From Pseudobdellovibrionaceae bacterium (GTDB lineage Bacteria > Bdellovibrionota > Bdellovibrionia > Bdellovibrionales > Bdellovibrionaceae), in contig JADJYV010000013.1 in the NCBI GenBank assembly GCA_016719575.1, positions 310,001 to 374,000 on the forward strand: a DNA stretch of 64,000 nucleotides. Direction: 5' to 3'. Under the pieces are notes generated by a model, which had not been told where the DNA came from, did no database searches, and worked only from the letters and a program-made list of their open reading frames with translations. The position numbers were made by a program, and so were the translations under genes. Each line of letters starts with the position of its first letter. The stretch's first letter is position 1. Shown here piece by piece: positions 16,321 to 25,246 of this stretch.

Positions 16321-17300
16321 TGCCCATGCGATGTCTTGCCTTAGGGATGGCATTTCTATTAATCCAAACGGGGTGCGGCAACGGTGCTGCGACTTCTTTT
16401 GAAATTAATTCGACCAGTGAAAACTTTGGTCAGAAGGTGCTATATAACAACAAGGTAGATATTGTTATGCTGATCGACAACTCGACAAGTATGCAGCAGC
16501 ATCAAGCGCGGTTGAGCAAGCAAATGCCGACGCTCGTGTCCGTTCTTCAGAGTTTAAAAATGGATTATCATATAGTTATTATCACCACAAGTATGGGCTC
16601 GGGTGGGGACGGTGGTCAATTTAGAGGTAGCCCTGCTGTTTTAACCAATCAAACTGCAAATCTAGCAACAGTGTTGTCAGATAGAATTTTGCAAGGAGAG
16701 GCCGGAAAGGATCTAGAGAGAGGACTTGAGTCTCTTCAGTCAGTATTGGATCCAGGCTACTTGGCTACTGATGGTGCTGGGTTTTTTCGTGACGATGCTT
16801 TAATGGCGGTTATCGCCCTTAGTGATGAGGATGATAGTAGCGCTGGAACAGCCAGTACCTATGCCAGTCTCTTAGAAAAATTAAAACCTGCAGGTAAAGA
16901 TGGTCGAAAATCTTGGATCTTTAATTTTATCGGTGTTTTAAATAACTCGAGTCAGTGTCGGACCTTCAACGATTATTCAGCACCTGGATCTAAATTTATG
17001 CAACTTGCAGATATTTCAGGTGGCAATAAAGAGTCTATATGCACTTCGAATCTGGCTTCGGCGGTTACCAATATAAAAGCCCGAATCATACAAATTTTGA
17101 CTGATTTCTATTTGGGTGAAAAGCCCGCGTCATTAACTATCAAAGTTCGTGTGAATGGTATCTTGGTTCCGCAAAACTCTGAGAATGGTTGGTCCTATAT
17201 TGAAGAGGCCGGAAAATATCTTATTCGTTTTAATGGAACGTCCATCCCGCCTGCTGATGCAGACATTCACATCGACTATACACCTGCTCAAGCAAGGTGA
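16320..17300 (+). CDS. von Willebrand factor A-domain lipoprotein
   Basis: A 326-residue precursor with a lipoprotein signal peptide ending in LIQTGC (Cys19). A vWA domain follows from about residue 45, with a good MIDAS motif DNSTS in VMLIDNSTSMQQ and a later acidic SDEDDSS that may complete metal binding. The C-terminal 70 residues form a separate strand-rich module. Its ATG overlaps the stop of the GYF-PilZ gene (TAATG), so they are co-expressed. A surface adhesion or protein-assembly role is plausible but inferred. It overlaps the convergent ABC transporter gene by 13 bases. Confidence 0.8.
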   Translation: MPMRCLALGMAFLLIQTGCGNGAATSFEINSTSENFGQKVLYNNKVDIVMLIDNSTSMQQHQARLSKQMPTLVSVLQSLKMDYHIVIITTSMGSGGDGGQFRGSPAVLTNQTANLATVLSDRILQGEAGKDLERGLESLQSVLDPGYLATDGAGFFRDDALMAVIALSDEDDSSAGTASTYASLLEKLKPAGKDGRKSWIFNFIGVLNNSSQCRTFNDYSAPGSKFMQLADISGGNKESICTSNLASAVTNIKARIIQILTDFYLGEKPASLTIKVRVNGILVPQNSENGWSYIEEAGKYLIRFNGTSIPPADADIHIDYTPAQAR

Positions 17301-19039
17301 TTAGCTAGCTGATAGTAATGTCCATTTTGGTTCATTAACGCTTGGTGTGAGCCCACCTCAACAATTTTTCCGTCACTAAGAACTACAATGCGATGACATT
17401 CTCGTATCGTTGAGAGCCGATGAGCGATAATTATACTTGTGCGGCTCTTTATAACTTCATGAGTTGCTTTTTGCAGAATTAACTCGCTTTCGGAGTCGAT
17501 ATTAGCAGTTGCCTCATCCAAGATCAAAATGTCGGGATTAAACGCGAGGATGCGAGCGAAGGCGATCAGCTGCCTTTCGCCCACAGACAGGTTTGCGCCG
17601 CGCTCTTCGACCACGGAGTGAAGATCTCTTCCGCTTCGCTGGAGTAAATCCAAATAGCCAGTTTGTGCGAGAGCCCGTTCGACTGTTTTTTCATCGATTT
17701 TTGGGTCACCGAGGTGAACATTTTCAGCGATTGTTCCGCGAAAAATAAAGTTATCTTGCTGAACAACGCCAATGCGTGAGCGTATAGAGCGTCTTTTAAT
17801 TTCCTCAAGGGGCCGATCATCTATCAAAATTGTTTTTTCTGGAGCATCATAAAATCTCTGTAAAAGAGAAATAAAAGTGCTTTTACCACTTCCAGTGCGA
17901 CCCACGATTGCGACCGACTCTCCAGCCTTGATATTAAGATTGATATTGTGAAGGACTAAGGGCAATTCGGGCTCATAGCGAAAGTTAAGATTGCAAATTT
18001 TGATTTCACCTCGAACAGAAGGGTGATCTTGAGCACCTGTGATCTCATGTTCGGCTGGTTCATCGAGTAAGGTAAAGATTCGCTCTGCACTGGTTAGTGA
18101 GTTCTGAAACTGCTGGTATTTCTCTAGAATATCTCGCAGGGGAGGCATAAAGTCCTGGGCATTCATCAGAAAAGCGACGATCGCGCCGATAGTTAAGCTC
18201 TCCGAGATTTTGAGCCAGCCTCCGAAATAAAGGGCTGACGTGATAACCACGCCTGTAAAACAGTTCATAATCGGAAACATCGCTGCGTAGGCTCGGACTG
18301 ATTGCATGTTGCTTGCGCGGTAATCGTCAGAAAGGGTCTGGAAAATTTTTAGATTTTTTGGCACCCGATTGTAAAGCTGGACAATTTTTATTCCGTTCAA
18401 GTTTTCTGCTAAAAAGGAATTGATGTTGGATAGCTTTTTTTTCTGCTCTCTTAAGATATCACGAATCCGATTGCTCAAGTAGATTGCGAGGCCAATAAAA
18501 ATTGGAGAAAACAATAAAGTAATAAGGGTGAGCTTGACAGAAATCAGAGCCATCGCCGTAACAATGGCTACAATATTAATAATATTGATAAATATATTGA
18601 TGACCCCGTCGGTAAAAAGATCTCCGAGAGAACTGACATCATTGGCTATGCGTGTGACAGTTCTGCCTGTTGGAGTTTTGTTAAAGTACTGTAGTGGCAG
18701 TGACTGTGTGTGGCGAATCAGATCCTCACGTAGGTAATACAGAACACGGTTCCCTAAAACTTGAAACATGTAGGTTTGAGAAAAGTGAAGTATTGTCCTC
18801 GCAATTTCTAGAGCTAGATAGACTAAGGCCATCATTTTAAAAACTGAGATGTCTTTGGCGATGATACCTTTGTCAATGGCATAGCCGATAACGAAGGGAA
18901 TAAACCGCGAAATTCCAGTCAGGACCAAAATTATTAAAATAACACTGATAAAAATCCAAGGGTGTTTTCTGGTATACGGCCAAAGTCTTTTGAACATGAC
19001 CAGATAGTTGACTTTGGTTTTGATGATATCTTCATTCAC
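17288..19039 (-). CDS. ABC exporter half-transporter (MsbA/MDR type), subunit 2
   Basis: A 583-residue fusion of six transmembrane helices (about 25-310) and a nucleotide-binding domain (about 345-580). Walker A is GRTGSGKST and Walker B LILDEATANID with the catalytic Glu, but the signature is LSVGERQ rather than LSGGQ. Together with the neighbouring subunit, which has an intact signature but Asp for Glu, this is the asymmetric pattern of heterodimeric exporters such as TM287/288 and BmrCD. The start overlaps the upstream subunit by eight bases. The substrate (drug, lipid or peptide) is unknown. Confidence 0.88.
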   Translation of the reverse strand: MNEDIIKTKVNYLVMFKRLWPYTRKHPWIFISVILIILVLTGISRFIPFVIGYAIDKGIIAKDISVFKMMALVYLALEIARTILHFSQTYMFQVLGNRVLYYLREDLIRHTQSLPLQYFNKTPTGRTVTRIANDVSSLGDLFTDGVINIFINIINIVAIVTAMALISVKLTLITLLFSPIFIGLAIYLSNRIRDILREQKKKLSNINSFLAENLNGIKIVQLYNRVPKNLKIFQTLSDDYRASNMQSVRAYAAMFPIMNCFTGVVITSALYFGGWLKISESLTIGAIVAFLMNAQDFMPPLRDILEKYQQFQNSLTSAERIFTLLDEPAEHEITGAQDHPSVRGEIKICNLNFRYEPELPLVLHNINLNIKAGESVAIVGRTGSGKSTFISLLQRFYDAPEKTILIDDRPLEEIKRRSIRSRIGVVQQDNFIFRGTIAENVHLGDPKIDEKTVERALAQTGYLDLLQRSGRDLHSVVEERGANLSVGERQLIAFARILAFNPDILILDEATANIDSESELILQKATHEVIKSRTSIIIAHRLSTIRECHRIVVLSDGKIVEVGSHQALMNQNGHYYQLANHLA

Positions 19040-20789
19040 TTATCACCTCTTGGCTCGACTGTACGCTTACAATGGTGCGAAAGGTGGGGCTAAAAGCTAT
19101 GAGGTCCGATACAGTTCCCATGGCCTCGATGGTCCCGTCTTTCAAAACAATAATGCGATCAGCATTTTTTAAAGAGCTTAGCCGATGTGCGACAGTCAGG
19201 CGAGTTTGTTGCATGGATTTTTTTGCCTGCGAGAGCTCTTCTTCGATTATTTTTTCGGTGCGAGTGTCGACGGCGCTCAGGGAGTCATCGAGAATTAAAA
19301 ATGGCGAGGTTAAGATCAGACCACGAGCAATACTCAGGCGCTGTTTTTGACCTCCAGAAAGGTTTACTCCGCGCTCTCCCAGCTGGGAGTCGAATTTTTG
19401 CGGAAGATTTTCGATTTCGCCGCGGATATTTACAATATCGGTCATGCGCGTGACCTCCGAGAGCTCTGGATCTTGGAGGAGTCCGTAGCCAATATTTCGA
19501 GTCACAGTTTCGCTGAAAAGAAAGACTTCTTGGGTAACGAGAACCATCATTTTGCGAAGACTGTTGAGCGTGTAGTTTTCTATTGGAATGTCATTAATAA
19601 GAATCTGCCCCTCATGAACAGGGTACATTCGAAGAATCAGACTGACGAGGGTGCTCTTGCCTGATCCAACTTGCCCCATTAGGCCGACATGTTCGCCTGC
19701 ATTAATTTGGAAGGAAATATCTCGTAGGGCATAGAGATCCATTCCCGGAAATTTAAAGGAGACATCCTTGAACTCTAGTTTATGAAAGGCGCGAAGATCA
19801 AGAGTTCCCGAATTGGGGATGTCGGTCTCTTGGTCAACCACGGCCTGGATTCGGCTCAACGAAGCTTTGCCCTTTTCGTAGTAGGAAAAGCCCAGTCCCA
19901 GGGCCGTTACGGGCCAAACCATTTTTTGAATATAACGATGGAAGGCAACGAATGTTCCGACTGTCACGGCTCCGCTATAGAGGTCGTTTGCAGCAATAAA
20001 AAACAGGATGACAGACCCGCTGGTTACACCGAACTCCATGACGGGCATAAAGAGAGAGTCGATCAATGCGACTTTATTATTAGCCACTTCGAGTTTATTG
20101 CTAGCTTGGCAAAATAGGTCGGTGCGGTGATTCTCCTGAGCGTAGGATTTGACAACCCGAATTCCACCAATTGTCTCTTGAGTGAGGCCAGTTAGCTCCG
20201 AATAACGATCCTGTGCGATTTTGTAGTTGATGTGAATGAGCTTCATTACCTTGTTAATAAGAAAAGGAACTAATGGCAAAAAAATCAAAGTTTGCCAGGT
20301 CCAGGTAAAATTTATCGTGAACATGATTGGCAAAATAATCGCAAGATAGATCAGGCCATCTAAAAAAATGAGAAGGCCAGGCCCTATTGCCTGTCTAAAT
20401 GATGAAACATCGTTTGTGATCACACTCATGAGCTCGCCGACTTGGTTTTTATGAAAGAAAGTTGGGCCCAGCGTTGTGAAGTGTTTGAAAATCCTTTGCC
20501 TCATGTCTTCCATAGCATAAGTATGAAAGCGTCCGAAGTTTTTTCGCCAAGCATAGCGAAAAGCACCGAGAGATGTCAGGGCGGCTATGAGCAACAGACT
20601 GGTGCGACCCAGATCATCAAGGGGTTGTTGCGTTTCTATCTGATCAATTCCGATTTTAATGAGTAGAGGATAAAGACCATCGAGTGCATTTGTGATAACA
20701 AGCAGAAATATTCCAACAAAGAAAGCGCGGGGTTGGTAGCGGATATAGTGCCTAAGTGGGTTTTTAAAGACAGAGGAATTTTCAGTCAT
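19032..20789 (-). CDS. ABC exporter half-transporter (MsbA/MDR type), subunit 1
   Basis: A 585-residue half-transporter with a six-helix membrane domain (about 20-310) and a nucleotide-binding domain (about 340-570). Walker A is GQVGSGKST, the signature LSGGQKQRLSIARG is canonical, but Walker B ends LILDDSLSAVD, with Asp where the catalytic Glu belongs. This is the degenerate-site subunit of a heterodimer; the partner gene follows with overlapping codons. Its start is 74 bases from the terminator that closes the protease gene. Confidence 0.88.
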   Translation of the reverse strand: MTENSSVFKNPLRHYIRYQPRAFFVGIFLLVITNALDGLYPLLIKIGIDQIETQQPLDDLGRTSLLLIAALTSLGAFRYAWRKNFGRFHTYAMEDMRQRIFKHFTTLGPTFFHKNQVGELMSVITNDVSSFRQAIGPGLLIFLDGLIYLAIILPIMFTINFTWTWQTLIFLPLVPFLINKVMKLIHINYKIAQDRYSELTGLTQETIGGIRVVKSYAQENHRTDLFCQASNKLEVANNKVALIDSLFMPVMEFGVTSGSVILFFIAANDLYSGAVTVGTFVAFHRYIQKMVWPVTALGLGFSYYEKGKASLSRIQAVVDQETDIPNSGTLDLRAFHKLEFKDVSFKFPGMDLYALRDISFQINAGEHVGLMGQVGSGKSTLVSLILRMYPVHEGQILINDIPIENYTLNSLRKMMVLVTQEVFLFSETVTRNIGYGLLQDPELSEVTRMTDIVNIRGEIENLPQKFDSQLGERGVNLSGGQKQRLSIARGLILTSPFLILDDSLSAVDTRTEKIIEEELSQAKKSMQQTRLTVAHRLSSLKNADRIIVLKDGTIEAMGTVSDLIAFSPTFRTIVSVQSSQEVISE

Positions 20790-20805
20790 AGAATTGCCAT
20801 CCTAG

Positions 20806-20840
20806 CAAAAAAAAGAGGGATAGAAAACTCTATCCCTCTT
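20806..20840 (-). terminator. Intrinsic terminator of the subtilisin-like protease gene
   Basis: On the - strand a perfect stem AGAGGGATAGA/TCTATCCCTCT with a short loop is followed by a run of eight T. It lies 24 bases after the protease stop codon. Confidence 0.85.
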
Positions 20841-20862
20841 TTCGATTCTAATTATTTAGGGC

Positions 20863-22308
20863 CTAATAATGCATGAGGGCGTTAACATCCAGCCGCCCCT
20901 CGGTTACGAGTTTTCCAGCTGCAGCCGGAATTTTCTTAGCAGATCCGAGGATGGCCGCTTTTACCTCTCTCCAAGTTTTGTTGGGGTATGCAGACCAATA
21001 AAGAGCTGCGGCACCGGCAACATGCGGGGTCGCCATAGAAGTGCCATCCCAAGTTGCATGAAAGCCAAATTTATCAATGACGGTGTCTGTGTAGCCGCTG
21101 CCAACGACTGTTGAATAAACCTTCACTCCGGGAGCGCCGATATGAACCGTTTTTGGGCCCCAATTCGAAAAAGAACCGAAATTATTATTCACATCCAGTG
21201 CTGCCACTGAAATGATATTTTCATGGGGATAAGTCGCTGGATAAGATGGATTCGGATCGGTGTCATTGCTGTATCCAGCTCCTTTGTGGCCATTTCCAGC
21301 CGCCGCGATAAATAGGACCCCTTTATCTTGAGCGTATTGAACGGCCTCTCGCAAGGCCTTGTTGCCTTGACCGTCAGCTGGATCTTCACCCTCAGAACCC
21401 CAAGAGTTTGAAAGAACTTTCGCGCCATTATCGACCGCATAGCGTACCGCCTTGATGGCATCTGCAGTTGTTCCCTGGCCTTTTTCAGATATAAATCTCA
21501 GAGACATCAATTTTATGTTCGGAGCAACGCCAGCAATTCCTTTGCCATTATCACTTCGCGCCCCGACGTTTCCGGCACAATGAGTGCCGTGACCAGGATT
21601 GCCGCCAGTCAATAGCTGAAGCGGCTCTACCGCTAGGTCATAAGGCTTATTGTCGTTAGTGACAAAGTCCCAACCAATAACGTCGTCAACGTAGCCATTT
21701 TTATCGTCATCAATCCCATTATTAGGAATTTCTTTTGTATTTCTCCATAGATTTGGAAGCAGGTCTTCATGAGTGTAATCAACACCAGTATCGATCACTG
21801 CCACGATCATATCTGGAGACCCCTTGGTAACCTTCCAGGCATCTTGAACATCAATATTGATCATGCCCCACTGATTGCTAACAAGCGGGTCAACTCCACT
21901 CCCTTGAGGCGGCGCATCGGGAATGGCTGGGTTATCAGTGTACTTAGGATCTTTGGCAAAAGTCTGCGCTTGTCGGGATAACATTTTCATGACAGCGGCG
22001 CGGCGAAGTGGATCTTGAATGCTATAATCCTCGAGAAGGCGAATCGGATAATTTGGCTGGATGTACTCAATTGCTGGATTTTGCGAAAGTAACTGCTTGT
22101 TAATAAAGCCTTTGCCGCCCTCAATTCGTATCCACTGGTCGTTCAGTTGCTCAACTTTTGAGCCACCGCCTTCAAACTGGGCAAACATTTGCATGCTATA
22201 AGCATGTCCCGGTGCCAATTTAATCAATAGATCTTGCTTGTTTGTTTTCGGAGCTGCATGTGAGCTCGCTGATAGGCACAGTGCTGCCAATAAAATGTGC
22301 AAAAACAT
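20863..22308 (-). CDS. Secreted subtilisin-like serine protease (S8)
   Basis: A 481-residue preproenzyme: signal peptide (about 1-18), an inhibitor-I9-like propeptide (about 25-95, ending near EYIQPNYPI), a linker, then the catalytic domain (about 140-480). The triad is visible as Asp in VIDTGVDYTHEDL, His in GHGTHCAG and Ser in DGTSMATPHVAG; the oxyanion Asn lies in AAAGNGHKG. An acidic DDDKNGYVDD loop probably binds calcium. Secreted proteases of this kind are numerous in predatory Bdellovibrio; a role in prey digestion is plausible but unproven. It is monocistronic with its own terminator. Confidence 0.93.
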   Translation of the reverse strand: MFLHILLAALCLSASSHAAPKTNKQDLLIKLAPGHAYSMQMFAQFEGGGSKVEQLNDQWIRIEGGKGFINKQLLSQNPAIEYIQPNYPIRLLEDYSIQDPLRRAAVMKMLSRQAQTFAKDPKYTDNPAIPDAPPQGSGVDPLVSNQWGMINIDVQDAWKVTKGSPDMIVAVIDTGVDYTHEDLLPNLWRNTKEIPNNGIDDDKNGYVDDVIGWDFVTNDNKPYDLAVEPLQLLTGGNPGHGTHCAGNVGARSDNGKGIAGVAPNIKLMSLRFISEKGQGTTADAIKAVRYAVDNGAKVLSNSWGSEGEDPADGQGNKALREAVQYAQDKGVLFIAAAGNGHKGAGYSNDTDPNPSYPATYPHENIISVAALDVNNNFGSFSNWGPKTVHIGAPGVKVYSTVVGSGYTDTVIDKFGFHATWDGTSMATPHVAGAAALYWSAYPNKTWREVKAAILGSAKKIPAAAGKLVTEGRLDVNALMHY

Positions 22309-22527
22309 GAATTCCCCCTTCTCATGTTATAGACCCTATATTCAGACCATCGTTGGTCATCGAAGTAATATTCTAGAAACAAGGCTGTTGTGGATGCAAA
22401 TGCAAATGAGTTCGAGCGAGCGCTTGCGTTGAACAATTGAAAGCGTCCGCCTATCTAATCTATCTAGTTGTCATGTCTCGGGATTTTCTGTAACTAATTG
22501 AGAGTCAAATGAAAATGGGGAGTCAAA

Positions 22528-23088
22528 ATGAATTCAGCTGATGCAACCGCCGACAGCTCAACAACGGCGTTAGCGACTCAGTCTATTGACGATATGTCTC
22601 GCAGTTATGCGTTGACCACTCGTCTTGATGATTTGGTTGCTTGGGGACGAAAAAATTCTTTATGGCCAATGCCTTACGGAACTGCTTGTTGTGGAATCGA
22701 ACTGATGTCAGTGATGGGGCCACGTTACGACTTAGCTCGCTTTGGTGCTGAGGTCGTTCGCTTTTCACCTCGACAGGCAGATCTCTTAATAGTTGCCGGG
22801 ACGATCACAGAAAAAATGGCCCCTGTTTTAGTTCGAATTTATGAGCAAATGCTAGAGCCAAAGTATGTTCTTTCGATGGGCGCTTGCGCAAGTTCAGGAG
22901 GCTTCTATCGCGCCTACCACGTCTTGCAGGGGGCGGACAAAGTTATCCCTGTCGATGTGTATGTTCCAGGCTGTCCGCCAACTCCTGAAGCGGTTTTGGA
23001 TGGTATAATGGCTTTGCAGCGTATGATTGCAACTCACCAACCTCGTCCTTGGAAGGACAAATGGAAATCTCCTTATGAGCAAGCTTGA
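22528..23088 (+). CDS. nuoB: NADH-quinone oxidoreductase subunit B
   Basis: A 186-residue subunit carrying cluster N2, which passes electrons to quinone at the junction of the peripheral and membrane arms. The adjacent cysteines of GTACCGIELMS plus Cys in SMGACASSGG and VPGCPPTPE make the N2 ligand set. It is the first gene of a nuoB-CD-E-F-G-I cluster; no nuoA precedes it, since the upstream gene is the divergently transcribed protease. It overlaps nuoCD by 14 bases. Confidence 0.95.
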   Translation: MNSADATADSSTTALATQSIDDMSRSYALTTRLDDLVAWGRKNSLWPMPYGTACCGIELMSVMGPRYDLARFGAEVVRFSPRQADLLIVAGTITEKMAPVLVRIYEQMLEPKYVLSMGACASSGGFYRAYHVLQGADKVIPVDVYVPGCPPTPEAVLDGIMALQRMIATHQPRPWKDKWKSPYEQA

Positions 23089-24757
23089 AAATTTAAAACA
23101 GTCTCTCGCTGAGGCAATGAGTATTGATAAATTCACTTTCAGCCACGCGTTCGGCGACGATGTTATAGAAGTTCCAAAACAGGATATCATTCCGGTTCTT
23201 CGCCACCTCAAAGACGGTCGGCGATTCGACTTTTTGATGGATGTCTGTGGAGTTGATTACCCGAAGCGCTCGCGCCGTTTTGATGTTGTCTATCATTTGT
23301 TTTCTTCGAAAGATGCTTCTCGATTGCGGATAAAATGTCAGTTGGGCGAAGGCGAAGAGATCGTATCGGCAACTTCGGTTTGGCAAGGGGCGGATTGGTT
23401 TGAACGCGAAGCCTATGATATGTTTGGAATCGTTTTCTCTGGACATCCGAACCTGCGTAAGATTTTAACTCATCATCAGTTCGTCGGACACCCCTTGCGT
23501 AAGGACTATGAGGCGGATGCGCAACAGCACTGCACTTCGGTGCTGCCCATTCATTTTCAAAATGAGCCTGGGGTTGATGGTTCCGTTTTAAATGACAAAT
23601 ATGTGGCTCTAAATATTGGCCCCTCTCACCCAGCAATGCATGGAACACTTCGATTGATGCTAGAGCTTGATGGCGAGACGATTGTGCGTGCAAATCCCGA
23701 AATTGGATATTTGCATCGTTGCTTTGAAAAAATGGCAGAAACGCATCCGTACAATCAGGTAATTCCGTATACAGATCGTTTAAATTATTGCTCAGCTCCA
23801 ATGAATAATATCGGATATTGTAAGGCCGTCGAACGTCTTTTGGGAGTTGAAATTCCGCCAAAAGCACAAGCAATGCGAGTGGTTTTAGCAGAACTATCGC
23901 GGGTAATTGACCATATAATCGCAGTTGGTACTGGCGGCGTGGATTTAGGAGCCTTGTCGGCATTCTTTCATTTGTTTACCTACCGTGAAAAGGTTTACAC
24001 CCTTTTCGAAAAACTTTGTGGCTCTCGATTGACTGTTGCGATGACTCGAGTGGGAGGCATGGCTCAAGATGTTCCAGATGGTTGGTGGGACGATGTTCTC
24101 ATTTTCTGTCGTGAAATGCGTGAAGAGATAGATGAAATTTCTCGCTTGATGCTTGATAACAAAATTTTTATCAAGCGAACCGAAGGTGTTTGCCCGGTGA
24201 CTGCGACTGAAGCAGTTCAATGGGGATACACGGGGCCACTCCTGCGAGCTTGCGGTGTAAACCTGGATTTGCGAAAATCCTCTCCTTACTATGGATACGA
24301 CGCTCTTAATTTCGATGTCCCTGTTGGAACAAAAGGTGATATTTATGATCGCTATTTAGTTCGAGTCGAAGAAATGAAGCAAAGTATTCGCATCGTTGAG
24401 CAAATATGTAAAAATCCTCCGGGAGGAGATTTTACAATTCGCGATAAGGGCATCGTTTTGCCAGAAAAGAAAGATGTTTACGGAAATATTGAGGGGTTGA
24501 TGAATCACTTCATGTTGGTTATCAAGGGGCTTCGCCCCCCGGCTGGAGAGGTTTATGATGCGACTGAGGCTGCCAATGGCGAGCTTGGATTTTATCTGAT
24601 CAGTGATGGTTCGGCAAATCCCTACCGATTGAAAGTGCGTCCTCCATGTTTTGCAATATATCAATCGTTTCCCTCAGTGGTGAAGGGGTCGATGATCGCC
24701 GATGCGATAGCGACCGTGGCAAGTATGAATCTTATTGCAGGCGAACTAGATCGTTAA
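23075..24757 (+). CDS. nuoC/nuoD: NADH-quinone oxidoreductase subunit C/D fusion
   Basis: A 560-residue fusion: NuoC-like 30-kDa domain (about 1-150, with ADWFEREAYDMFGI and LRKDYE) joined by a short linker to the NuoD 49-kDa domain (about 175-560, starting at ALNIGPSHPAMHGTLRL and containing the NPEIGYLHRCFEK and PYTDRLNY quinone-site segments). The NuoD C-terminus AGELDR is normal. The ATG at 23075 begins MSKLENLKQ; an earlier alternative start at 23027 lies deeper in nuoB. C/D fusions occur in several proteobacterial lineages, including E. coli. Confidence 0.95.
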   Translation: MSKLENLKQSLAEAMSIDKFTFSHAFGDDVIEVPKQDIIPVLRHLKDGRRFDFLMDVCGVDYPKRSRRFDVVYHLFSSKDASRLRIKCQLGEGEEIVSATSVWQGADWFEREAYDMFGIVFSGHPNLRKILTHHQFVGHPLRKDYEADAQQHCTSVLPIHFQNEPGVDGSVLNDKYVALNIGPSHPAMHGTLRLMLELDGETIVRANPEIGYLHRCFEKMAETHPYNQVIPYTDRLNYCSAPMNNIGYCKAVERLLGVEIPPKAQAMRVVLAELSRVIDHIIAVGTGGVDLGALSAFFHLFTYREKVYTLFEKLCGSRLTVAMTRVGGMAQDVPDGWWDDVLIFCREMREEIDEISRLMLDNKIFIKRTEGVCPVTATEAVQWGYTGPLLRACGVNLDLRKSSPYYGYDALNFDVPVGTKGDIYDRYLVRVEEMKQSIRIVEQICKNPPGGDFTIRDKGIVLPEKKDVYGNIEGLMNHFMLVIKGLRPPAGEVYDATEAANGELGFYLISDGSANPYRLKVRPPCFAIYQSFPSVVKGSMIADAIATVASMNLIAGELDR

Positions 24758-24772
24758 TCTGGAGTTATTCAA

Positions 24773-25246
24773 ATGTTTAAAATATCTGAAGACGGAATTA
24801 AAAAGATAAAGCAGGAACTCTCTCGCTACGAAGTGAAGGAGTCTGCCATCATTCCTAGTTTGTATCTGGCCCAAAAAGAAAACAATGGTTGGATCAATAC
24901 TGAAGTTATTTGTGCTTTGGCTGAGGTTATGGGGTTGCCCGAGAGCAAAATCAATGAAGTTTTTAAGTTCTATACGATGTTCAATCAGAAACCTGTTGGC
25001 AAATATCATGTGCAAGTATGCACGAATATTTCGTGTGCCTTAAACAACAGTCGTGAACTTGCAAATCATATTTGCAATGAGCTTAAGGTGCGTTTTGATG
25101 AGGTTTCTCCTGATGGTCGTTTTACCATCTCTAAAGTGGAGTGTTTGGGGTCTTGCGGAACAGCTCCGATGATGCAAGTCAACGATCGTTATTATGAAAA
25201 TCTCACTTCAGAGTCGGCGATGAACTTGTTAAGGGGGATGAAATAA
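24773..25246 (+). CDS. nuoE: NADH-quinone oxidoreductase subunit E
   Basis: A 157-residue thioredoxin-fold subunit carrying the [2Fe-2S] cluster N1a. The four cysteine ligands are seen in VCTNISCALN (C-x4-C) and ECLGSCGTAP (C-x3-C). It lies 15 bases after nuoCD, and its stop codon overlaps the nuoF start by one base. Confidence 0.95.
   Translation: MFKISEDGIKKIKQELSRYEVKESAIIPSLYLAQKENNGWINTEVICALAEVMGLPESKINEVFKFYTMFNQKPVGKYHVQVCTNISCALNNSRELANHICNELKVRFDEVSPDGRFTISKVECLGSCGTAPMMQVNDRYYENLTSESAMNLLRGMK

Noticed and set aside
23208..23963. 251-codon - strand ORF inside nuoCD
   Set aside because: Antisense to a strongly conserved gene; no start signal or motif.
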